Shown here: positions 5,348-13,705 of the stretch, in pieces
Position numbering within the stretch: position 1 is the first letter of the stretch
Layout: each line of letters opens with the position of its first letter
Source of the DNA: Paracoccaceae bacterium
Lineage (GTDB): Bacteria; Pseudomonadota; Alphaproteobacteria; Rhodobacterales; Rhodobacteraceae
Length of the DNA stretch: 39,342 nucleotides
NCBI GenBank assembly: GCA_023383015.1
Contig: JAHDXW010000035.1
Location: 1-39,342 of the forward strand
Reading direction: 5' to 3'
Program-made: the position numbers and the translations under genes
Notes under the pieces: model-generated
The model's input: only the letters and a program-made list of their open reading frames with translations
What the model was told of the DNA's origin: nothing
Database searches by the model: none

Positions 5348-7035
5348 CCGCGATGGCCCGCCACGCCCCCGCAACCCCGCCGAATTCGCAAAACCCGTCG
5401 CAAGGCCTGCCGCAGCGCGCCGCGCTCTACATGCGCGTGTCCACCGGCAGGCAGGCGGAAAGCGACCTCTCGATCCCTGACCAGGGGCGGCAGATGACGG
5501 ATTTCTGTGCGGCGCGGGGATGGGAGGTGGCGGCAGAGTTCGTCGATGCCGGTCTGTCCGGTACGGACGACAACCGGCCGCAGCTCCAGCGCTTGCTTGA
5601 TATCGCCACGGCGGATGGCGCGCCGTTCGATGCCGTCGCGGTTCACAGCTTCAGCCGTTTCGCACGTGACCACTTCGCGCTCGAGTATCATGTCCGCCGT
5701 CTGCGCAAGCATGGCATCCGGCTCGTCAGCATCACGCAGAACCTTGGCGACGACCCGATGAGCGTGATGGTCCGGCAGGTCTTCGCCCTGTTCGATGAAT
5801 ACCAGTCGAAGGAGAACGCCAAGCACGTCCTCCGCGCGATGCAGGGGAACGCGCGGCAAGGCTTCTGGAACGGCGCGGCCGCCCCGTTCGGCTACGCCAT
5901 CGTCGCTGCTGAGCAGCGCGGGGCCAAGACCAAGAAGAAGCTGGCGGTCGATCCGGTCGAGGCCGAGACCGTGCGCCTGATCTTCAGGCTGATCCGCGAA
6001 GGTGACGGCACGTCCGGGCCTATGGGCGTGAAGGCAGCCGCGAGCTGGCTGAACGAGCGCGGCTGCCGCACCCGCAAGGGCGCGCGGTGGGGCATAGGCC
6101 CGCTGCACAGCCTTATCACCAGCACGACCTACATGGGCGAGCATCGCTTCAACCGCAAGTCCTGGAAGACGAGGGAAGGGAAGCCCGAGTCTGAACAGGT
6201 TGTCGTGCCGGTCGATCCGATCATCGACCCGGCCACTTTCGATGCCGTGCAGGCGCAGCTCAAATCCCGCAATCCCAAATCCACCCCGCCGCGCACCGTG
6301 TCCGGGCCGATCTTGCTGACCGGAATTGCCACCTGTGCCGGCTGCGGTGGCGGCATGACCCTGAGGACCGGCAAGTCCGGTCGCTATCGCTACTATGCCT
6401 GTGCTACCTACGCCCAGAAGGGCAAGGCTGCATGTGAGGGCCGGTCGATCCCGATGGATAAGCTCGACCACGCGGTGACCGAGCGGCTGGCCGATCAACT
6501 GCTGACGCCGGAGCGCGTGGAAAAGCTGCTGGCGGGACTCATGGAGCGCCAGACCGCCCGCGACGCCGATCACGGCCAGCGTCTGACCGCTCTGCGCGGC
6601 AAACTGGCGGACGCGGAAGACCGGTTGAAGCGGCTCTATCAGGCGATCGAGAACGGCATTGCCGATCCCGCCGATCCGACTCTGAAAGACCGCATCGCCG
6701 CGATCAGGACGGAGCGCGATATCGGGCAGGTCGCCTTTGACCGGGCCGTCGCCGAGATGCAGCCCCAGGCGCGGGTCACGGCGGAGAAGGTCGCAGCCTT
6801 CGTCGATGTCATGCGCGCTAACGTGCTCGATGGCGCAGTCCCGTTCCGCCGCGCCTGGCTGCGGGCGATGATCGACAATGTTGAAGTGGATGATGCGGAA
6901 ATCCGCATTCACGGGCGGGGAACCGTCCTTGAGCGCCTTGTGATGGGCGGCGGGGCGGCTCCGGTCGGAGTGCCCAGTCTTGTTCGGAAGTGGCGCACCC
7001 GGAGCGATTCGAACGCCCGACCCCCAGATTCGTAG
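5344..7035 (+). CDS. Large serine recombinase/integrase
   Basis: Serine site-specific recombinase of 563 residues that would integrate and excise the element. The N-terminal resolvase domain has AALYMRVSTGRQ, with Ser33 as the nucleophile, and SIPDQGRQM; the GLSGTDDNRPQLQRLL and FSRFARD blocks carry the conserved Arg residues. The recombinase domain follows (about 180-290, with FGYAIV and TRKGARWGIGPLHSLITSTTYMG split across it), then a zinc-ribbon domain with CAGC at about 331-334 and a second Cys pair near YYACATYAQKGKAAC, and a coiled-coil Arg/Glu-rich section (about 395-470). Translation starts at GTG 5344, overlapping the upstream stop. The last about 15 codons lie inside the tRNA-Arg gene, so the natural C-terminus depends on the integration junction. 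The gene looks intact. Confidence 0.93.
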   Translation: MTAMARHAPATPPNSQNPSQGLPQRAALYMRVSTGRQAESDLSIPDQGRQMTDFCAARGWEVAAEFVDAGLSGTDDNRPQLQRLLDIATADGAPFDAVAVHSFSRFARDHFALEYHVRRLRKHGIRLVSITQNLGDDPMSVMVRQVFALFDEYQSKENAKHVLRAMQGNARQGFWNGAAAPFGYAIVAAEQRGAKTKKKLAVDPVEAETVRLIFRLIREGDGTSGPMGVKAAASWLNERGCRTRKGARWGIGPLHSLITSTTYMGEHRFNRKSWKTREGKPESEQVVVPVDPIIDPATFDAVQAQLKSRNPKSTPPRTVSGPILLTGIATCAGCGGGMTLRTGKSGRYRYYACATYAQKGKAACEGRSIPMDKLDHAVTERLADQLLTPERVEKLLAGLMERQTARDADHGQRLTALRGKLADAEDRLKRLYQAIENGIADPADPTLKDRIAAIRTERDIGQVAFDRAVAEMQPQARVTAEKVAAFVDVMRANVLDGAVPFRRAWLRAMIDNVEVDDAEIRIHGRGTVLERLVMGGGAAPVGVPSLVRKWRTRSDSNARPPDS

Positions 7036-7067
7036 TCTGGTGCTCTATCCAGCTGAGCTACGGGTGC
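6991..7067 (-). tRNA. tRNA-Arg (anticodon ACG)
   Basis: On the minus strand the sequence folds as a standard 77-nt cloverleaf. The acceptor GCACCCG (7061-7067) pairs with CGGGTGC, the D arm is GCTC/GAGC, the anticodon stem CCAGA/TCTGG encloses CTACGAA (anticodon ACG), and the T loop is TTCGAAT. The 3' CCA is encoded at 6991-6993. The 3' end faces the integrated element and overlaps the last codons of the serine recombinase, marking it as the probable integration target. The restored gene is complete. Confidence 0.95.
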
Positions 7068-7137
7068 GCTGGCTTGGCGATGTAGTGCGAAGGTCAAGCG
7101 GGTGCAAGGCGGAATCGCGCCCGCCGCGGGGGCCCGC

Positions 7138-8556
7138 TCAGCCGCGCGCGGCCGCCGCCGGCAGCAGCTCGGCGGGCAGCAGGCCCTTGGGCAGGCGGAT
7201 CATGAACTCGGTGCCCTCCTCGTCCGAGCGGGCCAGCTCGATCCGCCCGCCGTGGCCGCGCACCAGCTCGGCGGCGATCGCCAGCCCGAGCCCCACGCCG
7301 CCCTTGCGGGCGCCGCCCTGGAAGGCGGTGAAGAGATGCTCGCGCGCCTTGCCCGGCAGGCCGGGGCCGGTGTCGCCGACGCGGATCCACCAGTCGGCCT
7401 CGCTCTCGCCGGCACCGATCTCGATGGTGCCGGGCCGGCCGGTGGCCTCGATTGCCTGGCGGGCGTTGCGCACGAGGTTCTGCAGCACCCGGTGCAGCTG
7501 CTCGGCATCGGCTCGGATCGCCAGAGCCGGGGCGACGTCGACGAGGAACTCCACCGGCGCCTCGCCGGCGGCCAGCCGCTCCTGCTCCACCACCTCGGCC
7601 ACCATCGCCCGGAGGCCGAAGCGGGCCAGCCGCGGCGGCGGCTCCTCGGCCTTGCCGAAGGCCAGCGTCGCCTCGCAGAGATTCACCGCCCGCGCCAGCG
7701 AGCCCACGAGCTTTGGCGCCGCCCGGGCCACGGCGGGGTCGGCGCTCTTCTCCATCCGGTCGGCGAACAGCGTCGCCGTGGCCAGGATGTTGCGCAGGTC
7801 GTGGCTGATCTTGGCCACCGCCGAACCGAGCTGCGCCAGCCGCTCCTTCTGGCGCAGCGACTGGGTGAGCTGCGTCTGCAGCGACTTCAGCGCCACCTCG
7901 GCGGCGCGCATCTCGCGCACCGAGGCGGCCGGCTCGATGATCCGCCGCGCGTCCTCGGGCGCCGCGGCATAGGCCGACATGTGCTCGACGACGCGGCGGA
8001 TCGGCGTCACCAGGAGCTGCCGGACGGCAAGGAACAGCAGGAACGCCGTGACCGCCGCGATGATCCCCGACAGGAACAGGATGCGGACACCGTAGTCGAC
8101 CATCGCCGCCCGCAGCGGCCCGGTGGCGACCGTGACCTCGATCAGCAGCCCCGCCGCCTGGACCGGATCGCCGATCACACGGATCACCCGGTCCTCGGGA
8201 TCGGCAAGCGTGGCCAGCGCGTCGCGGACCAGCGCGACCAGCCCCGGCGCGCGCAGGTCATAGGTGGCCGCGATGGGCGCCGGCACCGGCGAGGAGAGCA
8301 CCAGCTGGCGGATCTCGTCGCGCCGCAGCACGACGTTGAAGACCCCGGCGGTGGCCAGCAGCTCGCGCTCGAGCTCCTCGGAGATCATCTCGTCGGTGGC
8401 CAGCAGCGCCAGCGAGGCGATCTGCGCCCGCTCGAGCCGCGACAGGAGCCAGTCCTCGCGGAAGCGGGCGACCGACGGCAGGAAGATCAGCACCTCCGCG
8501 AGCATCACGAAGGCGGCCGTCAGAAGGAGGAATCGCCCCGAGAGGGAGTTGACCAT
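7138..8556 (-). CDS. Membrane sensor histidine kinase
   Basis: A 472-residue two-component kinase. There is a transmembrane segment at about 8-28, a periplasmic sensing region of some 125 residues with no recognised fold, a second transmembrane segment at about 157-181, and a HAMP-like linker (PIRRVVEHM). The phosphoacceptor H-box is AKISHDLRN (His252). The ATPase domain has an N-box NLVRNARQAI, G1 DTGPGLP and G2 GVGLGLAIAAELV. The start ATG at 8554-8556 follows a GAGG-type region 28 bp from the upstream flavoprotein stop. It is the last gene of a leftward operon with a TVP38 protein and a MerA-like oxidoreductase, so it may sense membrane or redox stress, but no response regulator gene is present in the window. 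Confidence 0.9.
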   Translation of the reverse strand: MVNSLSGRFLLLTAAFVMLAEVLIFLPSVARFREDWLLSRLERAQIASLALLATDEMISEELERELLATAGVFNVVLRRDEIRQLVLSSPVPAPIAATYDLRAPGLVALVRDALATLADPEDRVIRVIGDPVQAAGLLIEVTVATGPLRAAMVDYGVRILFLSGIIAAVTAFLLFLAVRQLLVTPIRRVVEHMSAYAAAPEDARRIIEPAASVREMRAAEVALKSLQTQLTQSLRQKERLAQLGSAVAKISHDLRNILATATLFADRMEKSADPAVARAAPKLVGSLARAVNLCEATLAFGKAEEPPPRLARFGLRAMVAEVVEQERLAAGEAPVEFLVDVAPALAIRADAEQLHRVLQNLVRNARQAIEATGRPGTIEIGAGESEADWWIRVGDTGPGLPGKAREHLFTAFQGGARKGGVGLGLAIAAELVRGHGGRIELARSDEEGTEFMIRLPKGLLPAELLPAAAARG

Positions 8557-8584
8557 GCCACCGTCCGCCGCGCGCTGCGGGCGG

Positions 8585-9997
8585 TCAGGGCAGCCAGCGC
8601 TGGATCCCCCGCACGACCCGCTGGAGCAGAGGATTACCAAAGAGCCTCGGGGAAAAGTAGGCCCCGGCGGCACGTTTCGACATCTCGCCCAGCGTCGGGT
8701 AGGGCGCGACCATGCCGGCCACGGCCGACAGCGGCAGCCGCGCCGCGATCGCCAGCGCCCACAGGCCAACAAGCTCGCCCGCCCGCTCGCCGGCGATGCC
8801 GACCCCGACCGGCCGGCCGGCCACCGCCATCAGCTTGACCAGCCCCTCGGTCCGGCCGCCGGCGCGGGCGCGGTCGCTGTCGGCATAGGGGATGCGGATC
8901 ACCCGCAGCCGGTCACCATGGGCGGCGCGGGCCTCGGCCTCGGTCAGCCCGACCTGCGCAAGCTCGGGGTCGGTGTAGGTGACGCGCGGGATGTGGTCGT
9001 CGCGCAGCCGCGCCGGCAGGCCCAGCACCGCCTGGCGGATGACGATGCCGGCATGGTAGCCCGCGACATGGGTGAACTGCAGCCCGCCGGCGGCATCTCC
9101 GACGGCAAAGACCCGCCGGTTCGTGCTGCGCAGGCGGGCATCCACCTTCACACCCCCCGGCCCCGCCGCGATGCCCGCCGCCGCGAGGTCCAGCCGCTCG
9201 AGGTTCGGCTTGCGGCCGACGGCGATCAGCAGATGCGTGCCGGCAAAGCGCCGGCCGTCGGCGGTCACGACCTCGATCGCGCCGACGCCGCCTCGGACCG
9301 CCGAGGCCATCGCGCGCTCGGCGATCGCCACCCCCTCGGCGCGCAGCCGCGCGGCGACGACGCCGGCCAGCTCGCGGTCCTCGCGGCCTAGCACCGTCGC
9401 CCCCTCGATCACCGTCACCTCGGAGCCGAGCCTCCGGTGCGCCTGCGCCATCTCCGCCCCGACGGGCCCGCCGCCGAGCACGAGCAGATGGCCGGGCCGG
9501 CTGCGGTCGGCGAAGATCGTCTCGTTGGTGTGGAACGGGATGCCGTCGAGCCCCGGGAGCGGCGGCACCAGCGGGCGGGAGCCGGTTGCGATCACGAAGC
9601 GGCGGGCACGCACCGTCCGGCCGCCCGCCGCCACCTCGCGCGGCGAAACGAAGCGCGCCCAGTCGCGGATCACGGTAACGCCCAGGCCCTCGAAGCGCTC
9701 CTCGCTGTCGTGGGGGGCGATGGCGGCGATGGTGGCGGCGACATGGTCCTTGGCGGCGGCGAAGTCCACCGCCGCGGCGGCCGGGGCGACGCCAAGCCCG
9801 CCGGCCATCGCCGCCGCCCGCGCCGCCGCGGCCAGCAGCGCCTTGGAGGGCACGCAGCCGGCGTTCAGGCAGTCCCCGCCCATTGCGCCACCCTCGACCA
9901 GCACGACGCGGGCCCCCATCTGCACCGCCCCGGCGGCCACCGACAGCCCGCCCGAGCCCGCTCCGATGACACAGATGTCGGTCTCGATCCGTGCCAC
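8585..9997 (-). CDS. MerA/dihydrolipoamide dehydrogenase-like FAD oxidoreductase
   Basis: Class I pyridine nucleotide-disulfide oxidoreductase, 470 residues. FAD-binding GAGSGG is at 12-17. The redox-active disulfide motif GDCLNAGCVPSKA has Cys43 and Cys48. A second nucleotide-binding site lies in VLGGGPVGAEMA, and FAVGDAAGG is the third FAD contact. The interface domain ends APYPTLGEM, where lipoamide dehydrogenase and glutathione reductase have His-Pro-Thr-x-x-Glu. The catalytic His is replaced, as in mercuric reductases, but the C-terminal Cys pair and the N-terminal metal-binding domain of MerA are absent. It is therefore probably not a true lipoamide dehydrogenase. It starts 3 bp after the TVP38 gene stop, a pairing seen in many bacteria. 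Substrate unknown. Confidence 0.9.
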   Translation of the reverse strand: MARIETDICVIGAGSGGLSVAAGAVQMGARVVLVEGGAMGGDCLNAGCVPSKALLAAAARAAAMAGGLGVAPAAAAVDFAAAKDHVAATIAAIAPHDSEERFEGLGVTVIRDWARFVSPREVAAGGRTVRARRFVIATGSRPLVPPLPGLDGIPFHTNETIFADRSRPGHLLVLGGGPVGAEMAQAHRRLGSEVTVIEGATVLGREDRELAGVVAARLRAEGVAIAERAMASAVRGGVGAIEVVTADGRRFAGTHLLIAVGRKPNLERLDLAAAGIAAGPGGVKVDARLRSTNRRVFAVGDAAGGLQFTHVAGYHAGIVIRQAVLGLPARLRDDHIPRVTYTDPELAQVGLTEAEARAAHGDRLRVIRIPYADSDRARAGGRTEGLVKLMAVAGRPVGVGIAGERAGELVGLWALAIAARLPLSAVAGMVAPYPTLGEMSKRAAGAYFSPRLFGNPLLQRVVRGIQRWLP

Positions 9998-10000
9998 GGC

Positions 10001-10753
10001 CTAGCCCCTGCCGCGTCCGGGAAGACGCAGGGCGGCGGGCAGCGCGGCCAGCACCGCCAGGCCGAGGAGCGGCAGCAGCACCTGCGGCTCGAGGATCAGG
10101 CCGAGGTCGGGCGCCTCGCCGCGGGCGAGCACCTCGCCGAGGCCCGCGCCGGCGGCCGTGTAGACCAGCGCGCCGGGAATGATGCCGACGAAGGTGGTGG
10201 CCGCGAAGCGGCCGAGCCCGATACCCAGCACCGCCGGGATCAGGTTGGCCAGCACGAACGGGACCACCGGCACCAGCCGCATGACCAGCAGCACCGGAAT
10301 CTCGTTCCGGCGCAGCCCGGCCATCAGCCGGCCGACCCGCCCGCCGGCGGCATCCAGCCGCGCCGCGATGGCGGTGCCGAACCCCGCGCGCACGGCCAGG
10401 AACAGCGCCACCGCCCCGGCGGTGGCGGCCGCGACGTTCAGCAGCACGCCGGGGAAGATGCCGAACAGGAAGCCCCCGGTCAGCGTCGCCAGCGTCGCCC
10501 CGGGCAGCGACAGCGCCACGATCGCGGCATAGGCCAGCACGAAGGCCGCCGCCGCCGCCGCGTAATGGGCATCGCGGAAGGCTATCAGCGCGGCGCGGTG
10601 CGCGGAGAGCGCCTCGGGCCCCAGCCGGTCGCCGAGAAGGACGGCCCCGGCGGCCGCGGCCGCGAGGATCGCAAGCATGGGCAGAAGGCGCAGCAGGCGG
10701 CGGCGCGCTGCGGGCCCGGGGGGCCGGGCGGGCGGGCTGGTCATCACGCGCAT
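10001..10753 (-). CDS. TVP38/TMEM64 (DedA-like/SNARE-associated) membrane protein
   Basis: A 250-residue integral membrane protein. There are about six hydrophobic segments, including one near 20-40 ([19 protein letters not shown]), [20 protein letters not shown] with the family's LPG turn, and [17 protein letters not shown], the conserved G-F-x-F-G-x-x-x-G block. The Arg-rich N-terminus faces the cytoplasm. TVP38/DedA proteins are thought to act in membrane lipid distribution or proton-dependent transport; the exact role here is unknown. The start ATG at 10751-10753 has GGGAAGA just upstream. It is first gene of the leftward operon with the flavoprotein and histidine kinase; this gene order suggests a membrane or redox function for the group, which is an inference. 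Confidence 0.88.
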   Translation of the reverse strand: MRVMTSPPARPPGPAARRRLLRLLPMLAILAAAAAGAVLLGDRLGPEALSAHRAALIAFRDAHYAAAAAAFVLAYAAIVALSLPGATLATLTGGFLFGIFPGVLLNVAAATAGAVALFLAVRAGFGTAIAARLDAAGGRVGRLMAGLRRNEIPVLLVMRLVPVVPFVLANLIPAVLGIGLGRFAATTFVGIIPGALVYTAAGAGLGEVLARGEAPDLGLILEPQVLLPLLGLAVLAALPAALRLPGRGRG

Positions 10754-10871
10754 GTCGTCTTCCCGTTGCGGTTGGTCAAGCGGCTCGAGGGGCCTCCCGG
10801 CCCGCGTCCGCCCATTCCTTCGCGGTCACGGCCGCGGGCATGACATCACGTCTCCGTGCCGGCGGCGCGAG

Positions 10872-10899
10872 TTGACTTGCGTACCGCGCTCGGCTATCG
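10872..10899 (+). promoter_or_regulatory. Candidate rpmH promoter
   Basis: TTGACT (10872-10877) and CTATCG (10894-10899) are separated by 16 bp, about 95 bp before the rpmH start. The same CTATCG -10-like box with a 16-bp spacer occurs before purM. Fits a sigma-70 promoter of high-GC alphaproteobacteria; not proven. Confidence 0.55.
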
Positions 10900-10994
10900 C
10901 CCGAGCCTCGAGAAGATGCGGCCGCCCGGCCCGCGCGCGCCCCGCTGCGCGGCGTGCAGCGGGAAGCGGGCAGCGAAGCCAGGGGACGACGGCG

Positions 10995-11129
10995 ATGAAG
11001 CGCACCTATCAACCAAGCAAGCTGATCCGCAAGCGCCGGCACGGCTTTCGTGCGCGCATGGCCACGCCGGGCGGGCGCAAGGTGATCAACGCCCGCCGCG
11101 CCCGCGGCCGGGCCCGGCTGTCGGCCTGA
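10995..11129 (+). CDS. rpmH: 50S ribosomal protein L34
   Basis: The 44-residue protein is unmistakable L34: [20 protein letters not shown] (residues 1-20), then [24 protein letters not shown] in the standard order. L34 is a late-assembling 50S subunit protein. The ATG at 10995 is preceded by AGGGGA. It opens the rpmH-rnpA-yidD-yidC cluster that is conserved in many bacteria; the next gene begins 6 bp after its stop. Highly basic and complete. A promoter-like pair lies at 10872-10899. Confidence 0.98.
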   Translation: MKRTYQPSKLIRKRRHGFRARMATPGGRKVINARRARGRARLSA

Positions 11130-11135
11130 CGCACG

Positions 11136-11600
11136 TTGTGCGGGCCGGCCCGGCCGCCCGTTCCCGGCCCGGCGGCGGCCGAGCCCGCGCCCGAGGCCGG
11201 CAGCGCACCGTCCCGTCCGCTGCAGCAGGGCGCGCCCCGGCGGCTTGACCGGCTGCGGCGGCGCGCCGACTTCCTGCGCGTGGCCCAGGGCCAGCGGGCG
11301 CCCTCCGGCGGGCTGCTCCTTCAGGCGCGGGCGCGCGAGGACGACCCCGCCGCCCCGGCCCGCGTCGGCTTCACCTGCTCGCGCAAGCTCGGCAACGCGG
11401 TCACCCGCAACCGCGCCAGGCGGCGGCTGAGGGCGCTGGCCCGGGCGGTGCTGGCCGGCGGCGCCCGGCCGGGGTGGGACTATGTGCTGGTCGGCCGCCC
11501 GGGCGAAACGGTGGCCCGCCCCTTCGCGGCACTGGCCGACGATCTCGCCCGCGCCCTCGCCCGCGTGCATGCCGCCCCCGGCCGGGAGCCGCGGGGATGA
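11136..11600 (+). CDS. rnpA: Ribonuclease P protein component
   Basis: Protein subunit of RNase P, which binds the RNA subunit and pre-tRNA 5' leader. The core is [15 protein letters not shown] (the R-x-F family start), then [20 protein letters not shown] with the RNR signature followed by RRRLRALAR, about residues 41-110. The protein is 154 residues long with a Pro/Ala-rich N-terminal extension of about 35 residues from the TTG at 11136; this start is uncertain, since no other in-frame ATG, GTG or TTG lies between it and the core, and Rhodobacterales RnpA often have such extensions. It lies between rpmH and yidD, whose ATG overlaps its stop (ATGA at 11597-11600), indicating one transcript. 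Confidence 0.93.
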   Translation: MCGPARPPVPGPAAAEPAPEAGSAPSRPLQQGAPRRLDRLRRRADFLRVAQGQRAPSGGLLLQARAREDDPAAPARVGFTCSRKLGNAVTRNRARRRLRALARAVLAGGARPGWDYVLVGRPGETVARPFAALADDLARALARVHAAPGREPRG

Positions 11601-11827
11601 GCCCGGCCGCATGGCTGCTGTCGCTGCCGGTGCGTGCCTACCGTCTGGTCCTCTCGCCCTGGGTCGGGCACGGCTGCCGCTTCCAGCCCACCTGCTCGGC
11701 CTACGCGCTCGAGGCGCTGGAGCGGCACGGGGCCCTGCGCGGCGGCTGGCTGACGCTCCGCCGTCTCGCCCGCTGCCACCCCTGGGGCGGGTCGGGCCAC
11801 GACCCCGTGCCGCCGGCGGGGGGCTGA
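11597..11827 (+). CDS. yidD: Membrane protein insertion efficiency factor
   Basis: A 76-residue YidD homologue that helps YidC-dependent insertion of inner membrane proteins. It has an N-terminal amphipathic helix, then [36 protein letters not shown] and [18 protein letters not shown], the three conserved blocks with the family's Cys residues. The length is typical. It overlaps rnpA by 4 bp and precedes yidC in the usual cluster, although here a glycosyltransferase, ttcA and an EAL gene (11887-15313) separate it from yidC. Confidence 0.96.
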   Translation: MSPAAWLLSLPVRAYRLVLSPWVGHGCRFQPTCSAYALEALERHGALRGGWLTLRRLARCHPWGGSGHDPVPPAGG

Positions 11828-11886
11828 GGCCACTCGCGGCGGCGGCGAGCTTTGGCCCGGGCCAGCCGGCGGGGCGGGGCGGTCGC

Positions 11887-12609
11887 TCAGCGCGGCGGCC
11901 GCAGGCGGCGCAGGGCGCCGGAGGCGGCGCGCAGGCCCGGCAGTCGGTCGAACCAGCGCGTCCCGGCGATGTCGCTGCGCGAGGCGCGCTGCAGCGCCAG
12001 CGGCGGGACGGCTGCCAGCGTCAGCACCGCGGGATGGTCGCGGCGGAACCACGAATAGGCCCCGTCGACATGCATCGGCCCGCCCTGCGGGTCGCCCGCC
12101 GGACGGGCGAGCATGGCGTCGAGATAGGCCGCCAGGCGGCCCGCGACCTCGCCCGTGACGGCGACGAAATGTGACCGCATGACGCCGGTCCGCGGGTCGA
12201 GCCTGACCAGCGGCCCCGGCCCGTCCGTCCGGTCGGGGGCAAAGCCGTAGAGGATGCCCCAGCCCTGCCCGGCCGCGGCGTCGCGGGCGGCGGCAAACCG
12301 GCCTGCGGCTCCGGCGGGAAAGGCCGCATCATCCTCCAGGATCAGCGCCCGGTCCCAGCCCGCGCCGGCGATCATGCCCAGAACCGCGCGGTGCGACAGG
12401 AAGCAGCCGCGCGCCCCGATGCTCGGGAATGGCCCGGCCGCATCGGGCCGGACGGCGGCGAACAGCGTCACCGCCGGATGCTCCAGCCCCAGCCCCAGCC
12501 GGGCCAGCTCGGCCCCGATCGCCTGCCGCCGGTCGGCGCGATCGGGCAGGTTGATCACGACGACCCGACCCGCCAGCGCCAGCAGCGCCGCCCCCGCCTG
12601 CTCTGCCAT
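11887..12609 (-). CDS. Family 25 glycosyltransferase (LPS/LOS type)
   Basis: A 240-residue protein resembling GT25 (Lex2B/LgtB-like) enzymes that add sugars to lipooligosaccharide. [20 protein letters not shown] (about 16-35) is the family N-terminus and [10 protein letters not shown] holds the EDD motif. The downstream [10 protein letters not shown] block is also typical, with the conserved SH. The start ATG at 12607-12609 has GGAGGGGG immediately upstream (complement of 12614-12621), ruling out the long upstream open frame. It lies convergent to yidD and divergent from ttcA. A 9-bp tandem repeat (12622-12680) sits right next to its ribosome binding site, a place where copy-number change could alter expression. 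Acceptor unknown. Confidence 0.85.
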   Translation of the reverse strand: MAEQAGAALLALAGRVVVINLPDRADRRQAIGAELARLGLGLEHPAVTLFAAVRPDAAGPFPSIGARGCFLSHRAVLGMIAGAGWDRALILEDDAAFPAGAAGRFAAARDAAAGQGWGILYGFAPDRTDGPGPLVRLDPRTGVMRSHFVAVTGEVAGRLAAYLDAMLARPAGDPQGGPMHVDGAYSWFRRDHPAVLTLAAVPPLALQRASRSDIAGTRWFDRLPGLRAASGALRRLRPPR

Positions 12610-12621
12610 CCGACCCCCTCC

Positions 12622-12680
<59 letters not shown>

Positions 12681-12751
12681 AGGGTCGCGATCGCCGGCCC
12701 GCCGTCAAGGCCCCCCTTGCGCGCGACCCGCGGCCCGGAATAGCTCGGCGC

Positions 12752-13660
12752 ATGCGCGATGCCCCCCCGTCCCCCGACCTGCCCGACCCCGCCGACCCGC
12801 TGCCGCCGCTGCTGCGCGGGGCGCCGGAAACGGTGGAGTTCGGCAAGCTGCGCAAGCGCATCCTGCGCGAGACGCGGGCGGCGATGGCCACCTACGCGAT
12901 GGTCGAGCCGGGGGCGCGCTGGCTTGTCTGCCTGTCGGGCGGCAAGGACAGCTACACCCTGCTTGCCGCCCTCGTGGAACTGAAGTGGCGGGGCCTGCTG
13001 CCGGTCGAGCTGCTGGCCTGCAACCTCGACCAGGGCCAGCCGGGGTTCCCCGCGACCGTGCTGCCCGGCTTCCTCGCCCGCCACGGCATCGCCCACCGGA
13101 TCGAGTACCAGGACACCTATTCGGTCGTCACCGCCAAGGTGCCCGCCGGGCGCACCTACTGCGCGCTCTGCTCGCGGCTCCGCCGCGGCATCCTCTACCG
13201 CATCGCCCGCGAGGAGGGCTGCTCGGCGGTGGTGCTCGGGCATCACCGCGACGACATCCTCGAGACCTTCTTCATGAACCTCTTCCACGGCGGCCGGCTT
13301 GCCACCATGCCGCCCAAGGTGCTGAACGACGAGGGCGACCTCTTCGTGCTGCGCCCGCTCGCCTTCGTCGCCGAGGACGACTGCGCGCGCTTCGCCCGCG
13401 CCATGGACTTCCCGGTCATCCCCTGCGACCTCTGCGGCAGCCAGGAGGGGCTGCAGCGGGCCGCCGTCAAGCAACTGCTCGACGGCTGGGAGACGCGGGC
13501 GCCCGGCCGCCGGCAGGTGATGTTCCGCGCCCTGATGCACACCCGCCCCTCGCACCTGCCCGATCCCGCGCTCTTCGACTTCGGCGCCCTTGCCCGCGGC
13601 CGGCCGCGGCCGGAGGGGCAATTCGCTGCAAATCCGCCGGATCTTCGCGGCCCCGGTTAA
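12752..13660 (+). CDS. ttcA: tRNA 2-thiocytidine biosynthesis protein TtcA
   Basis: A 302-residue ATP-dependent, Fe-S-containing enzyme that thiolates cytidine 32 in certain tRNAs. The PP-loop motif SGGKDS is at 62-67. Two CxxC pairs are present: CALC (137-140) and CDLC (225-228), the cluster ligands and thiol carriers of the TtcA family. The family blocks [16 protein letters not shown] and LGH are present and the protein appears complete, with a short Pro-rich N-terminal addition. The ATG at 12752 is the first Met of the open frame. It is divergent from the GT25 gene and 45 bp before the EAL gene. It belongs to tRNA maturation, like rnpA nearby. Confidence 0.95.
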   Translation: MRDAPPSPDLPDPADPLPPLLRGAPETVEFGKLRKRILRETRAAMATYAMVEPGARWLVCLSGGKDSYTLLAALVELKWRGLLPVELLACNLDQGQPGFPATVLPGFLARHGIAHRIEYQDTYSVVTAKVPAGRTYCALCSRLRRGILYRIAREEGCSAVVLGHHRDDILETFFMNLFHGGRLATMPPKVLNDEGDLFVLRPLAFVAEDDCARFARAMDFPVIPCDLCGSQEGLQRAAVKQLLDGWETRAPGRRQVMFRALMHTRPSHLPDPALFDFGALARGRPRPEGQFAANPPDLRGPG

Positions 13661-13705
13661 CCGGCCGGTCAGCGGCCCCGCCCTAGCGTCGGCGGCAAGG
13701 GCCGG

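Larger units (their letters stand above)
1646..6990. mobile_element. Plasmid-like integrated element at tRNA-Arg(ACG), left end uncertain
   Basis: The stretch carries only accessory functions: a Doc-type toxin-antitoxin pair, ParA plus ribbon-helix-helix partition proteins, repeated GGTTTG sites, an HTH protein, a small ORF and a large serine recombinase. The recombinase frame terminates inside the tRNA-Arg(ACG) gene, whose 3' end faces the element; this is the usual arrangement for elements integrated at a tRNA 3' end. Base composition is visibly more AT-rich around 2690-2760 and 4050-4390 than in the flanking core genes. No second copy of the tRNA 3' end is visible to the left, so the left boundary is set by content only and could lie anywhere between about 1646 and 1890. 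No conjugation genes are present. Confidence 0.65.

Noticed and set aside
5299-6912. 537-residue antisense frame over the serine recombinase
   Set aside because: His/Arg/Gly-rich shadow; the recombinase on the other strand is unambiguous.
6980-7067. Peptide GAIRTPDPQIRSLVLYPAEL in a plus-strand frame
   Set aside because: Translation of the tRNA-Arg gene, a well-known source of spurious conserved hypothetical proteins.
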